Shown piece after piece: positions 8,421 to 17,698 of a stretch of DNA of 64,000 nucleotides (position 1 is its first letter; every line of letters starts with the position of its first letter). Both the position numbers and the translations under genes were made by a program. Source of the DNA: an uncultured Mucispirillum sp. Its GTDB lineage: Bacteria; Chrysiogenota; Deferribacteres; Deferribacterales; Mucispirillaceae. Under the pieces are notes generated by a model. It saw only the letters and a list, made by a program, of their open reading frames with translations, was not told the DNA's origin and made no database searches. The stretch spans positions 1-64,000 of the forward strand of contig CALUZC010000002.1 of the NCBI GenBank assembly GCA_944325215.1, given 5' to 3'.

Positions 8421-9145
8421 TGGAAATTTTTAAAAAAATACAAAAAAAGCATCTTACATTTAGTGAAAGTGCAAATTTTAATGCAAAAAATGTGTGGAAT
8501 TCAAGGATTAGTGAATTTTTTTGGAAATATAGGGCTTGGCAAATTTTAACTATATTATCAATGCTTATAACATTAGTTGCTATTAGTGGAATTATTTACA
8601 TAGGAAGTCAGTCAAAATTCATACCCTATATAGTTGAAGTGAATAAGTTAGGAGAAACTGTTGTTGTAGGTAAAGCACATACAGGAACTATTAAAGATCC
8701 ACGAATAATAAGAGCAAAAGTAGCAAATTTTATTGATACTTTAAGACTTGTATCTATAGATCCTGCACTTCAAAGAAACTATATATATAAGACATATGAT
8801 AGTTTAAGGAGAGGTGATCCAGCATTTGAAAAAGCTAACATCTTTTATCAGGATAATAAAACAAATCCATTTATTCTAGGAGAATCAATAAGCAGGAATG
8901 TAGAAATTACAAGCTTAAATAGACAAACTGATGAAACATATCAAATTGATTGGCTAGAAAAAACATATGATAAGAAAGGCATTCTTTTATATGTAAAAGA
9001 ATTTAGAGCATTGGTTACAGTATTTCTATCCCCTATTGATGTTGAAAGTGTAGATAAATTAATAGAGAACCCACTTGGAATATTTATAAAAGATTATAAC
9101 ATATCAGAATTAAAAACATCTGATAATATTATGATAAAGGAGTAA
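8417..9145 (+). CDS. trbF: TrbF (VirB8-like) bridge protein
   Basis: 242 aa. Bitopic inner-membrane assembly factor: about 40 cytoplasmic residues, one transmembrane helix (about 42-65), then a periplasmic VirB8/NTF2-like domain beginning FIPYIVEVNKLGE. It overlaps trbE by 4 bp and touches trbG. Recognition rests on domain architecture, the PYIVEVD-like motif and operon position. Confidence 0.93.
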   Translation: MMEIFKKIQKKHLTFSESANFNAKNVWNSRISEFFWKYRAWQILTILSMLITLVAISGIIYIGSQSKFIPYIVEVNKLGETVVVGKAHTGTIKDPRIIRAKVANFIDTLRLVSIDPALQRNYIYKTYDSLRRGDPAFEKANIFYQDNKTNPFILGESISRNVEITSLNRQTDETYQIDWLEKTYDKKGILLYVKEFRALVTVFLSPIDVESVDKLIENPLGIFIKDYNISELKTSDNIMIKE

Positions 9146-9150
9146 TGCTT

Positions 9151-10020
9151 ATGAAACTAAAAATATTATTATTAATTATGACTATAATATTGTATAAAAA
9201 TACTTATGCCCAAGATATAAGTGAAATATTTAATGAAAGCAGTAGTGATATAATTCTTACAAAAAATGAAAAAAAGGCTATTTCAATTATTAAACAGTGG
9301 CAAAATGGCAATAAAGTCTCTCCTATTACAAGAGGCAATAATGGTGAAATTGAACTTATATATGGGTTATCACAACCTCAAATATTAACTGCTATATTAC
9401 AAGTTACTGATATTCAATTTGAGCAGGGTGAATCAATTATATCTGTTCATATAGGTGATACAGCACGCTGGTTAGTTGAACATATACAGACTAATACTAT
9501 CAATGGTAATCAGGATCATTTGATTATTAAACCAAAAGAGAGTGGTTTACTTACTTCACTAATTGTTGTTACAGATAAAAGAACTTACCATATACAACTA
9601 AAGAGTAATGAGAAGTTATATTATCCTATGGTAAAATTTCATTACCCACAGAGCCTTATTATAAAATCAACCAAAAATAAAAATAATATTAAGGAAAAAA
9701 CATTATCTATGAAAGATATAGTAACTGGCTCTTATTTAAAAGATTTAGATTTTAATTATATCATAAAAGGTAATGCAAAATTTAAACCTGTTAGAGTATA
9801 TAACAATGGTGTTAAAACAATTATAGAATTACCTAGAAGTATAAATGCAAGCAATATACCTATACTTATGACTTTAGAACAAGAAAGTAAAAATCCTGTA
9901 ATTGTAAACTATAGATATCAAAATAATAAATTTATAGTAGATGCAGTATTTGAGAAAGCTATTTTAATTTCTGGAGTTGGTATTAAACAGAAAAAAATTA
10001 CTATAAGTAGGGGTAAATAA
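9151..10020 (+). CDS. trbG: TrbG (VirB9-like) outer-membrane core protein
   Basis: 289 aa. Periplasmic subunit of the outer-membrane core complex. A signal peptide ends near NTYAQD; the body has the VirB9 features IGDTARWLVE and HLIIKP and a C-terminal beta-domain. I chose ATG 9151, 8 nt after AAGGAG; ATG 9145 would be only 2 nt away. The same small leader pattern (AGG...TAATGCTTATGAAA) precedes trbL. Confidence 0.92.
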   Translation: MKLKILLLIMTIILYKNTYAQDISEIFNESSSDIILTKNEKKAISIIKQWQNGNKVSPITRGNNGEIELIYGLSQPQILTAILQVTDIQFEQGESIISVHIGDTARWLVEHIQTNTINGNQDHLIIKPKESGLLTSLIVVTDKRTYHIQLKSNEKLYYPMVKFHYPQSLIIKSTKNKNNIKEKTLSMKDIVTGSYLKDLDFNYIIKGNAKFKPVRVYNNGVKTIIELPRSINASNIPILMTLEQESKNPVIVNYRYQNNKFIVDAVFEKAILISGVGIKQKKITISRGK

Positions 10021-10021
10021 A

Positions 10022-10468
10022 ATGAAAAAATTAACTATTTTATTACTAATATTATTAGCATCATGCAGTACGAAAACTACAAATATATTAAATGTTAATG
10101 TTGATAATAGTATTTATGAAGTAATATCAAAAGATACTGTAGAACTGATAAAAAATAACATCAATATTAATAATTCAAACATAATAATAAATAGCAAACA
10201 AAATAATTTTCTTAATATTTTAGAACAAACATTAAGAATTGCTGGTTATTCAGTATTTGTTTCTACTGAACATATAATGTTAGAACAAGATGATTATAAT
10301 TTAAACTATATATTAGATGTAATTAAAAAAACTAAAGTTGAAAAAAATAAAGTTATAACTGTAAGATATAGCCTTTCATTAAAAGATAAAAGTTGTTCTA
10401 AACTTTATGAAATTAACAATAATAATGAAATATTGTATAAATCAGAATGGTACTGTTTAGGAGAATAA
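10022..10468 (+). CDS. trbH: TrbH-position lipoprotein (VirB7-like)
   Basis: 148 aa lipoprotein with signal peptide and lipobox LLASC at residues 11-15. It sits between the VirB9 and VirB10 homologues, exactly where RP4 has trbH, so a stabilising lipoprotein of the outer-membrane core is likely. The sequence is Asn/Lys/Ile-rich and I see no other motif. Name is by position and lipobox. Confidence 0.78.
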   Translation: MKKLTILLLILLASCSTKTTNILNVNVDNSIYEVISKDTVELIKNNININNSNIIINSKQNNFLNILEQTLRIAGYSVFVSTEHIMLEQDDYNLNYILDVIKKTKVEKNKVITVRYSLSLKDKSCSKLYEINNNNEILYKSEWYCLGE

Positions 10469-10469
10469 T

Positions 10470-11852
10470 ATGTCTTTTTTAGATGGTCGACTAACAGAAA
10501 TTGTAAAAAATATCAATGTAAAAAAACTAACTAATACACCAAAATTAGCAATATTAGGATTTTTGATTATAGTTTTTGGCCTGACATTAATTGTAATATT
10601 AAATGCAGATAAAAGAACAAAAGAAGAAGTAATCACCAGCGATATTAAAGTCGAAGAAACTGATGAATATGATGATAAATATGTAAAAAATCAGGCAGAT
10701 TTATTTGGATATAAAAAAAATGAAGATAATAAATTACCAAATAATCTTAAAGAAGAAGAATATAATAAAATATTTGCCAATGATCCTAGCAACAAAAATA
10801 GTGAAAAAAATAGTGAAAATGAGTTTCTAAAAGAATTTGGTTTATCTGATGAAGAAGTAAGTCAGGCTGAAAACTCACTCAACATATTACAAGGTGAACT
10901 CGATAATATCTCTAAATCTATACCAGAATTACCTGTTCTTGTATTATTAGACAAAGAAACAAATATGTATAGTATTTCTGGTATGAGTGAACGATTTTCC
11001 AATGGCAAAAAGAAAGAAGATAAATATTTAACAATAGAACAAAGGCAAGCTCTAGCTGAACAAGAGCTTATAGATGAAAATACAAAAAGACAAGAATTGT
11101 CAAATGCTTTAAAAAGTTCCACTTTAATTGTTAATATTGAAAGTAAAAATCCTGTAACCAAAAAAGACACTAATAATTCTAATACTGATATAAATAATAA
11201 AAATACTAATAAAGATATATTGGACAATGATTTTAGATTATACAAAAGTATTGAAGATAGCGTTAAGGGTGAAATTAAAACAGGCTTTGTTATACCTGCA
11301 ACATTATTAACACAAATAGAAAGTGAATTAAAAGGTATGGTTGTAGGGCAAGTAAGACAAAATGTATATGATACAGCTACAGGTGAAATGCTGCTTATTC
11401 CACAAGGCACAAAATTAGTAGGAGATTATCAAAGTGATATTCAATATGGTGCAAAAAGAATTTTTGTTAATTGGAAAAGATTAATATTCCCAAATGGTAC
11501 ATCTCTTGATATTGGTATGATGCCCGGAGCAGATATGAGTGGAACATCTGGTTTTCATGACATATATAATAATCATTTTTGGGAAATGTTTGGAAACTCT
11601 TTATTATTCTCTTTCGTTTTAGCTGGAGTTAATTTAAGTCAAACACCTGATTTATATAATCAATTTTTACCGTTATATTCAAGAGGAGCAGCAACTTCTC
11701 TAAGTGAAGGGCTTGGTCAATCATTAGGAGAAACAATGTCTCAAATGATTAGAAAAAATCTAAATATTGCCCCAGATATTACTATCAGATCTGGTTATCT
11801 ATTTAATGTTATGATAACTAAAGATATTGTCTTACCTGAATATTCAGATTAA
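10470..11852 (+). CDS. trbI: TrbI (VirB10-like) channel protein
   Basis: 460 aa. Spans the envelope and links inner and outer membranes. A cytoplasmic N-terminus is followed by one transmembrane helix (about 25-45), a long Asp/Asn/Lys-rich periplasmic linker (50-260), and the conserved VirB10 beta-barrel domain: VIPATLLTQIESE, GQVRQNVYDTATG, LLIPQGTKLVGDY and a hydrophobic antenna helix region (FGNSLLFSFVLAGV). Two bases separate it from the lipoprotein gene. Confidence 0.95.
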   Translation: MSFLDGRLTEIVKNINVKKLTNTPKLAILGFLIIVFGLTLIVILNADKRTKEEVITSDIKVEETDEYDDKYVKNQADLFGYKKNEDNKLPNNLKEEEYNKIFANDPSNKNSEKNSENEFLKEFGLSDEEVSQAENSLNILQGELDNISKSIPELPVLVLLDKETNMYSISGMSERFSNGKKKEDKYLTIEQRQALAEQELIDENTKRQELSNALKSSTLIVNIESKNPVTKKDTNNSNTDINNKNTNKDILDNDFRLYKSIEDSVKGEIKTGFVIPATLLTQIESELKGMVVGQVRQNVYDTATGEMLLIPQGTKLVGDYQSDIQYGAKRIFVNWKRLIFPNGTSLDIGMMPGADMSGTSGFHDIYNNHFWEMFGNSLLFSFVLAGVNLSQTPDLYNQFLPLYSRGAATSLSEGLGQSLGETMSQMIRKNLNIAPDITIRSGYLFNVMITKDIVLPEYSD

Positions 11853-11891
11853 GTCAGTATTATTATTTATAATAAAAAAAGGAGTATAATT

Positions 11892-12662
11892 ATGATTAAA
11901 AAACTTTTATGTATTTTATTTTTCGGTTTATTTACAAACGGACATGCTCAAATTGTAGTTGAAGATGCTTCTAACTTATTTCAAAATACAGCAACAGCAG
12001 TTAATACTGCAGCAACATTAGCAGAAATGATAAAACAGTACAAACTACTTGCTCAAGAATATGAAATGATGGTTAAAAATATGGCAGCTCCATACTTTTG
12101 GGTATTTAAAGAGGTAAATGATTTTGAAGATAATATTGAATATTACAAAGAAAAATATTCAAAATATACTGATAAAGCAGCATGGGAAGCTCATTTTGCA
12201 TCATATCTTGATCCAGATACTTATTCAACTAGTCCATGTTTTAAACTTGGTGGTTGTTCAAAAGAAGAAAATGCTAGAATAAGAGCTAATCGTGAAGCTA
12301 TGATTAAAAATGCTGGTGAAACAAGTAAAAAGTTCGTTGAGTCTTTCAGGGAATTATCTAATGAATATAAAAAAAGAACCAACATGTTAAATAAAGTTGC
12401 AGAAAATGCAAAAAGAGCTGAAGGAAATCTTCAATCACAAGCAGCTACTAATGATTATTTATATTTATTAAATTCTAATACGGAAGTATTGATAAAAAAA
12501 ATGGATGCATTCAGTGAAAGCTATAATAATATGCTTATGCTTAAATTAGAAGAAGATGCGATGAAAAAAGCAAAAAATCAAAGAGTGCTTGATGAATCTC
12601 TCAAAGTGAAAGTACCAAATGATAATCGCTTATATTTTACTGATATTAGTTCAAAAAGGTAA
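11892..12662 (+). CDS. trbJ: TrbJ (VirB5-like) minor pilus protein
   Basis: 256 aa secreted protein. The signal peptide ends near NGHAQ; the mature part is helical with the TrbJ-type start VVEDASNLFQNTATAVN and a long coiled coil. One cysteine pair (C..LGGC) may form a disulfide. In other systems VirB5/TrbJ sits at the pilus tip. It has a good AAAGGAG ribosome site. The next gene starts at its stop codon, so RP4's trbK (entry exclusion), which lies between trbJ and trbL there, is absent. Confidence 0.9.
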   Translation: MIKKLLCILFFGLFTNGHAQIVVEDASNLFQNTATAVNTAATLAEMIKQYKLLAQEYEMMVKNMAAPYFWVFKEVNDFEDNIEYYKEKYSKYTDKAAWEAHFASYLDPDTYSTSPCFKLGGCSKEENARIRANREAMIKNAGETSKKFVESFRELSNEYKKRTNMLNKVAENAKRAEGNLQSQAATNDYLYLLNSNTEVLIKKMDAFSESYNNMLMLKLEEDAMKKAKNQRVLDESLKVKVPNDNRLYFTDISSKR

Positions 12663-12667
12663 TGCTT

Positions 12668-13918
12668 ATGAAAAAGTATATACCATTAACTCTTTTATTT
12701 ATTATATTTATTCCTGATTTATCATATTCACAAACAACGATTAATTTTGATATTGTTGAAAAAATCAGAGAACAAGTTGAATTTAATTCTAATATGTGGA
12801 TAGGTCATATCAAAAATGCAGCTTTAAATTTATTTTATATACTGGCTACAATTAGTTTTATAGGTAAATTCATTATTGATATTATCTCAAAAGGTGAAAT
12901 TGATACTAAAGATAGTATTGGATATACAATAAGGTTCATATTAACTACTGGATTTTTTTACTTTCTACTTGATAATGGAGTTGAACTTGCTACTTCTATT
13001 GTATCATCATTCACCATTCTTGGAGAAAGAGCTGTTGGTTTAAAGCCTACTTTTTCTAATTTACTAAAAGTAGGCTTTGATTTACTATCTCTAGGTGATA
13101 ATCTTGGATGGAGCGATTTTGAAATAAAACTACCTTTCTTTGTTTTATCTGTTCTTACAATCGTTTTTTTAATGATTATTATGGCAAATCTTATAATCGA
13201 AGAAATAGCAGCAGCCATTATGATATATGTAGGCTTTTTTGTGTTAGCTTTTGGTGGTATGGATTATACTAAAGAAAGTGCTATAAATTACTTTAAAGCT
13301 ATATTAGGAATATCATTAAAAATACTTACAATTATTTTAATAATGGGTATTACTGTTAATATAATTAACTCATTAGAATTTGATTTCAAGATAAACACTA
13401 AAAATGAGATTGATGGTGCAATTGTAATATATCAAGCTTTAACTGTATTTCTAACAGTATTCTTTTTAGCTCTACTGTCATTGAAAATACCTGATGCAAT
13501 CTCTAATTTAGTAAGTAATGCATGGGGTAATATGTCAGGATTAACTCTTATGGGTGGCATTTCTCTTGCACAAAATACAGCACAAAAAATATCCAGTGTT
13601 ATATCAGGTTCTGCTAATGCTGGTAAAAATGCAATAACTGGGTATAAAGATTACAATAAAAATAAAGAGATTGGTGAAAAAAAGAAAGAAGCAGAAAACA
13701 GAGGGGAAGATACATCTTTAAACCCAATGTATAATAAACAAAAGAATGCAGCTGGTAAAGCTTACTATGGAGGTAAAGTTTTTGCTGCTGTATCTGATAA
13801 ACTTAGCAGTGTATTTGGAAATTCTAATGAAATAACAAACAATCCTAGTAACCAAAATGATGCCACGACCAATACAGAGGCTAATAAAGATAAGGAGGTT
13901 AAAAAAAATGAAAAATAA
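12668..13918 (+). CDS. trbL: TrbL (VirB6-like) polytopic membrane protein
   Basis: 416 aa. A signal-like N-terminus is followed by at least five hydrophobic segments (about 45-65, 90-115, 160-200, 210-235, 250-275) and then a long hydrophilic Asn/Lys-rich tail of about 120 residues. This is the TrbL/VirB6 layout for the inner-membrane channel. ATG 12668 is chosen over 12662 from spacing to AAAAGG. The end overlaps the transglycosylase gene by 11 bp. Confidence 0.92.
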   Translation: MKKYIPLTLLFIIFIPDLSYSQTTINFDIVEKIREQVEFNSNMWIGHIKNAALNLFYILATISFIGKFIIDIISKGEIDTKDSIGYTIRFILTTGFFYFLLDNGVELATSIVSSFTILGERAVGLKPTFSNLLKVGFDLLSLGDNLGWSDFEIKLPFFVLSVLTIVFLMIIMANLIIEEIAAAIMIYVGFFVLAFGGMDYTKESAINYFKAILGISLKILTIILIMGITVNIINSLEFDFKINTKNEIDGAIVIYQALTVFLTVFFLALLSLKIPDAISNLVSNAWGNMSGLTLMGGISLAQNTAQKISSVISGSANAGKNAITGYKDYNKNKEIGEKKKEAENRGEDTSLNPMYNKQKNAAGKAYYGGKVFAAVSDKLSSVFGNSNEITNNPSNQNDATTNTEANKDKEVKKNEK

Positions 13919-14438
13919 ATTAATAATTTTAATAATATTAATAGCTTGTAACCATACTTTATATGCAAAAGAATTTATACCATATAAAGAAAACAGAATG
14001 AGTATTGAAAAAAAACTATCCTGTTCTATTGCTGCTAGTGTGAAATTCAATGTTCCAATTGATGTATTACTTGCTATATCAAGTATAGAAAATGGCAATA
14101 TTGATACCATTTCAAAAAATAATAATAATACTTATGATTATGGTGTTATGCAAATAAATTCTGATTATATTAAAGATCTTAACAACAAATATAATCTTAA
14201 CTTAAAATACCAAGATTTTTTACAAGATGACTGTTTTTCTTTTGAAGTAGCAGCGTTTAAAATAAAAGAACATATTAAAAATGATTCTGGTGATTTACTA
14301 ACAAGAATTGCTATGTATCACTCCAAAACATATAAATTTAATGAAATATACAAGCAGAAATTAATATATTACTGTAAATATTGGAGTGATTACTTAAATG
14401 ATAAAGGATATAAATTATATCTATTTTCAGAGATATAA
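13908..14438 (+). CDS. Lytic transglycosylase of the transfer apparatus
   Basis: 176 aa SLT-fold enzyme that opens peptidoglycan for the secretion channel (VirB1 role; in RP4 the similar TrbN). N-terminal signal to about residue 20; C14 in LIAC could also act as a lipobox. The catalytic glutamate is probably E61 (AISSIENGN), followed by YDYGVMQIN, the standard SLT signature. A strong AAGGAGG site inside the trbL tail decides the start; a longer upstream frame is not supported. Confidence 0.9.
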   Translation: MKNKLIILIILIACNHTLYAKEFIPYKENRMSIEKKLSCSIAASVKFNVPIDVLLAISSIENGNIDTISKNNNNTYDYGVMQINSDYIKDLNNKYNLNLKYQDFLQDDCFSFEVAAFKIKEHIKNDSGDLLTRIAMYHSKTYKFNEIYKQKLIYYCKYWSDYLNDKGYKLYLFSEI

Positions 14439-14456
14439 TAGTTTATGGAGGAATAT

Positions 14457-15965
14457 ATGAAAACAAAATTTTTAGTAGTTATTTTACTTCTTTGTGTATC
14501 AATATTTACACTTATAGCAGGTTGTGCTGATGGAACAGATAGTGTTGATTTTGTCTATTCTCCAAATTCAACAGATATTAAAACAATTAATTTTAAAGCC
14601 CTTGGAAAGAGTGATTTTGGTACTTTTGAGTATTCATGGAATTTTGGTGATGGTAAAAAAAGTACCGGTGAAGAAGTGAGTCATACTTTTGAGAAATTTG
14701 GAAAGTATAATGTGATTTTAACTGCAACTATTGAAGAAAGCAATATTGTTACTCAAGTTCAAAAAGAAATTGAGATTGAAGTGCCTATTATTTCTAACAT
14801 TAATATTACAGGAAAAGCAAGCTCAAAAGGAGCAAATATTATTGAATATGTAATAAGTAGTGTGTCAGATTATGATAATGAAATTGAATATAATTGGCAA
14901 TTCGATGATGGAACAACAGCAACTGGTCAGATGGTAAGTAGAGTTATGTCAAGCTGGCCTGATGGAGATAATTTTGGTAATATTACTGATAGGATCATGG
15001 TATCAGTATATATTCCAAGTTTAGATTATACATTTAAAAGTAATGAGCTTTACAATGTTACAATAGAAAAACCAAAAATTAATAATTTTGATATTAACTG
15101 CACAAATGAAGGTACTGCAGGTGAGCGTATATTTAATTGTGATGTAAGAAAGAATGGAGTTAATCCTACTGCTACAGTTGGTAGGCTAACTTATGAATGG
15201 ATATTTAATGGTGAAGTCCGTAGTGGTGATACTCAAACATTTACTTTAACACAAAATAATTATGATTATCCTGTTTATGTTACAGCAACTATTGATGGTA
15301 CTAATATATCTGAAACCAGAAAAGCAACAATTAATGTTCCTATAGATAAAGATGATATCAATTTTAATTGCTCTACTGCTATTGTTAATGATAATCATGA
15401 AGATGCACTTAAAATAAAATGTCAACCACAATATAATAAAGCAACTTTTCTTAACCCATCAATTAATTGGCACATGGGAGATGATTCTTTAAATTTAGAA
15501 TCTACAGGAAATGCAGTAATTGAACATATTTATAAACAAGCTGGTATTTATAATATAACAATGGAATTTGTAGCTGAAAATAATCCAGAACCTATTGCTA
15601 TTTCAAAAAAGCAAACTGTTTTGGTAAACTTATATACAAGCACAAGTTTTGATAAAAATACAAATGCTGGAACACATTCATGTAGTAATGGTGCAATTAG
15701 GACATATAGAGTAGGCAGAGTTTTTTTAAATAATTTTAATTTATTTAGACAAGATGATTTTGATATTTATAGTAGTTTTTCATCTGGTAACTTTAACTGT
15801 GAAGGTCAAAGTGGAGGGTGGAACAAGAATACAGTTAATGTCTGGGATGCAGCTGGTTCAAATTTTGGAACATTCTGGGGCGACTGGGATCAACACGGTT
15901 CTTTTATATTATGCCCTAAAGGTGTAAGTAAAGACTCACAGGAATGTATTAAAAGCAGTTTTTAA
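14457..15965 (+). CDS. PKD-repeat surface lipoprotein
   Basis: 502 aa. Lipoprotein signal with lipobox LIAGC. About four PKD/Ig-like beta repeats follow; the clearest carries YSWNFGDG and HTFEKFGKYNV, later ones degenerate to NWQFDDG, YEWIFNG and NWHMGDD. The last ~95 residues form a different domain with several cysteines. Last gene of the trb operon, closed by the terminator at 15970. PKD repeats usually mediate surface contacts, so adhesion between mating cells or entry exclusion are possible roles; both are inference. Its translation start region copies that of trbC. Confidence 0.8.
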   Translation: MKTKFLVVILLLCVSIFTLIAGCADGTDSVDFVYSPNSTDIKTINFKALGKSDFGTFEYSWNFGDGKKSTGEEVSHTFEKFGKYNVILTATIEESNIVTQVQKEIEIEVPIISNINITGKASSKGANIIEYVISSVSDYDNEIEYNWQFDDGTTATGQMVSRVMSSWPDGDNFGNITDRIMVSVYIPSLDYTFKSNELYNVTIEKPKINNFDINCTNEGTAGERIFNCDVRKNGVNPTATVGRLTYEWIFNGEVRSGDTQTFTLTQNNYDYPVYVTATIDGTNISETRKATINVPIDKDDINFNCSTAIVNDNHEDALKIKCQPQYNKATFLNPSINWHMGDDSLNLESTGNAVIEHIYKQAGIYNITMEFVAENNPEPIAISKKQTVLVNLYTSTSFDKNTNAGTHSCSNGAIRTYRVGRVFLNNFNLFRQDDFDIYSSFSSGNFNCEGQSGGWNKNTVNVWDAAGSNFGTFWGDWDQHGSFILCPKGVSKDSQECIKSSF

Positions 15966-15969
15966 TAAT

Positions 15970-15995
15970 AAAAGGCTGGCACAAACCAGCCTTTT
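15970..15995. terminator. Bidirectional terminator after the trb operon
   Basis: AAAAGGCTGG/CCAGCCTTTT, a 10-bp stem with a 6-nt loop between two convergent genes. A- and T-rich flanks allow it to act on both strands. Confidence 0.8.
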
Positions 15996-16009
15996 ACTTT
16001 ATCTTAATA

Positions 16010-16477
16010 TTATTTTGGAAAGATAAAACTTCCACAAGAGTATTTTTCATCACTGTATATTAATGTTATCTTTTTCCATAAATGAGCATCGTATTTTCTT
16101 TTTTCTTCTGAAATATAGCTAAAATCAACTAATGGTTCAGTTTCTTTTAAAATTTTCCAACCATTTACATCAGGATATGCAAAAAACCATTGTACATTAT
16201 TGTCATTTTTATATTTATTTTTTGCTTCATTTTTTAATTTAATTTGATATTTTAAACCATCAATTTTAGTATAGCTAAAGTCATTTATGTTGATAGGACA
16301 GTTTGTATCTATATTATCTAAAATATAGCCTTCTTCCTCCATTTGTGCTTTGTTTTTATCTAATTGATTTAGAGTTTGTTTTAATGTTCCTTCTTTTGCT
16401 AATGCTTGATTATTACTGATATTATAACCACTAATCATTATAATGAAGGTGAATACTACAATTATTAATTTATTCAT
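16010..16477 (-). CDS. Exported protein, paralogue of the next gene
   Basis: 155 aa with an N-terminal signal peptide cleaved near QALAK. ATG 16477 has an AGGAG site; a longer frame reaching 16609 runs through a palindrome and has none. From residue ~50 the sequence parallels the 249-aa lipoprotein: a Cys, DF-Y, KYQIKLK, W/F-rich strand, EPL, then K-x-I-L and CG near the end. These features also loosely resemble the PKD repeats of the + strand lipoprotein. Function unknown. Confidence 0.7.
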   Translation of the reverse strand: MNKLIIVVFTFIIMISGYNISNNQALAKEGTLKQTLNQLDKNKAQMEEEGYILDNIDTNCPININDFSYTKIDGLKYQIKLKNEAKNKYKNDNNVQWFFAYPDVNGWKILKETEPLVDFSYISEEKRKYDAHLWKKITLIYSDEKYSCGSFIFPK

Positions 16478-16519
16478 TTTACTTTCTCCTATAAAAAATA
16501 TTTTATTGTCAAATTGTAG

Positions 16520-16550
16520 ATATAAAATTTTAGCCGCTAAAATTTTATAT
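16520..16550. repeat. ICE palindrome copy 2 (intergenic, 31 bp)
   Basis: Perfect palindrome of two 15-nt arms (ATATAAAATTTTAGC and its complement) around a central C. It is the longest copy of the family and lies between the two exported-protein genes. Confidence 0.85.
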
Positions 16551-16562
16551 ACTAGCACTCTT

Positions 16563-17312
16563 TTATGGTTTTGTAAGTTCTGGATGTAACTTTGTAATAT
16601 TAAAAACAATGTCTTTCACACATGTTGTTCCATCTTGATAATCAATATTTAATGTTGCCAGCAAATATACAGTACATACATTGTTATAATTATCACAAGT
16701 TCTATAAAGAACATCTTTTACTTGATCTCGTAGTAGCCCAAACTTATATATTTTAGTGTTTTCAAATGTTTGAGAACCATTAGCTATATAATTATTAGCA
16801 AATTTCAATGAAACTTTATCATAATACATATCTAATTGTGTGTTTAGTTCTACTTGTAATTCATATGAATTTTCTAAAGAGTTGTATGCATCAACCCCTG
16901 TACTTACTTTTATTTGTTCACAATTTTGTGATGTAGATAGTGGTTTTAGTTGTATTGGTTCTCCACATTGTATTGCATCCTTTGCTAAATCTAATGCATT
17001 AATATGCGAATTTGGGTTTTTATTTACATATAATATAACTTCTTTACTAAATTGTGGAATATCTCTATTTTCTGCTTTATATTCAATCAATGGTTCTATC
17101 TCACTATATAATTTAACATCTACCAAACTCCAAAATAAGCTAGTATCTCTGGGCTTATTAGGATCTTTTAATTTAATCTGATACTTATGTACACCTACAT
17201 TCTCATAAGTAAAATCTGCAGATGTTAAAGAACATGATACTGGTTTATCTATCTCTACTTCAGCACAACCTGCTAATACTATTACTCCTAGTAAAATTAA
17301 TACTTTTTTCAT
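16563..17312 (-). CDS. Exported lipoprotein, PKD-like paralogue
   Basis: 249 aa with lipobox VLAGC (Cys16). Residues ~28-115 match the neighbouring 155-aa protein (DFTYENV, KYQIKLKD, FWSLVDV, IEPLIEY, CGEP); the second half is distinct and has two further Cys near the C-terminus that may pair. It has a good AGGAGG site. Being an ICE-borne lipoprotein next to the PKD lipoprotein, it may belong to the same surface function, but no known family is recognised. Confidence 0.72.
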   Translation of the reverse strand: MKKVLILLGVIVLAGCAEVEIDKPVSCSLTSADFTYENVGVHKYQIKLKDPNKPRDTSLFWSLVDVKLYSEIEPLIEYKAENRDIPQFSKEVILYVNKNPNSHINALDLAKDAIQCGEPIQLKPLSTSQNCEQIKVSTGVDAYNSLENSYELQVELNTQLDMYYDKVSLKFANNYIANGSQTFENTKIYKFGLLRDQVKDVLYRTCDNYNNVCTVYLLATLNIDYQDGTTCVKDIVFNITKLHPELTKP

Positions 17313-17347
17313 AAATCCTCCTAATATTATATAAAGTATAATACTTA

Positions 17348-17695
17348 TTATCTTTCTAACCCTTTATTTTTTTCTTTTTCCTTTTCCTGTTTTTTTGCTT
17401 CATCAAAAATATATTTTAAATCATAAGTTTCACCTATCTCTGTAACATCATATTTCTGAACACAATCCTTAAGCCATTTAAATTTTTCATTTATTTTATC
17501 AGTCAACATAGTAATATCATATTCAGATATAGGTGCAGTGGAAATATAACCAGAATATTGCCTATGTTCAAAACCATTTTCTTCCATAAATTTTTTTATA
17601 CTAGAATATGCTTGATGAGTATTATTAAAATGTTTAAGCAGTTCTTTTGTATCCAAATCAAAATTAATTGCTTTTTTAGTTTCTTTTTTACTCAT
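17348..17695 (-). CDS. vapD: VapD-like endoribonuclease (Cas2 fold)
   Basis: 115 aa. Matches the VapD family: an early FDLD strand (D13/D15), then a helix with AYSSIKKFMEENGFEHRQYSGY and a final WLKDCVQKYDV region. VapD of Haemophilus and Helicobacter is an mRNA-cutting RNase with a ferredoxin/Cas2-like fold, part of a toxin-antitoxin pair. It starts three bases after the upstream partner, so translation is probably coupled. Its last residues (EKNKGLER) nearly repeat the C-terminus of relaxase TraI (DKNKGIER), which is unexpected for VapD and is discussed in the findings. Confidence 0.82.
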   Translation of the reverse strand: MSKKETKKAINFDLDTKELLKHFNNTHQAYSSIKKFMEENGFEHRQYSGYISTAPISEYDITMLTDKINEKFKWLKDCVQKYDVTEIGETYDLKYIFDEAKKQEKEKEKNKGLER

Positions 17696-17698
17696 TAT

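Noticed and set aside
10862-11410. 182-aa - strand frame
   Set aside because: Antisense shadow of trbI; no ribosome site or known domain.
15246-15431. 61-aa - strand frame
   Set aside because: Antisense shadow of the PKD gene.
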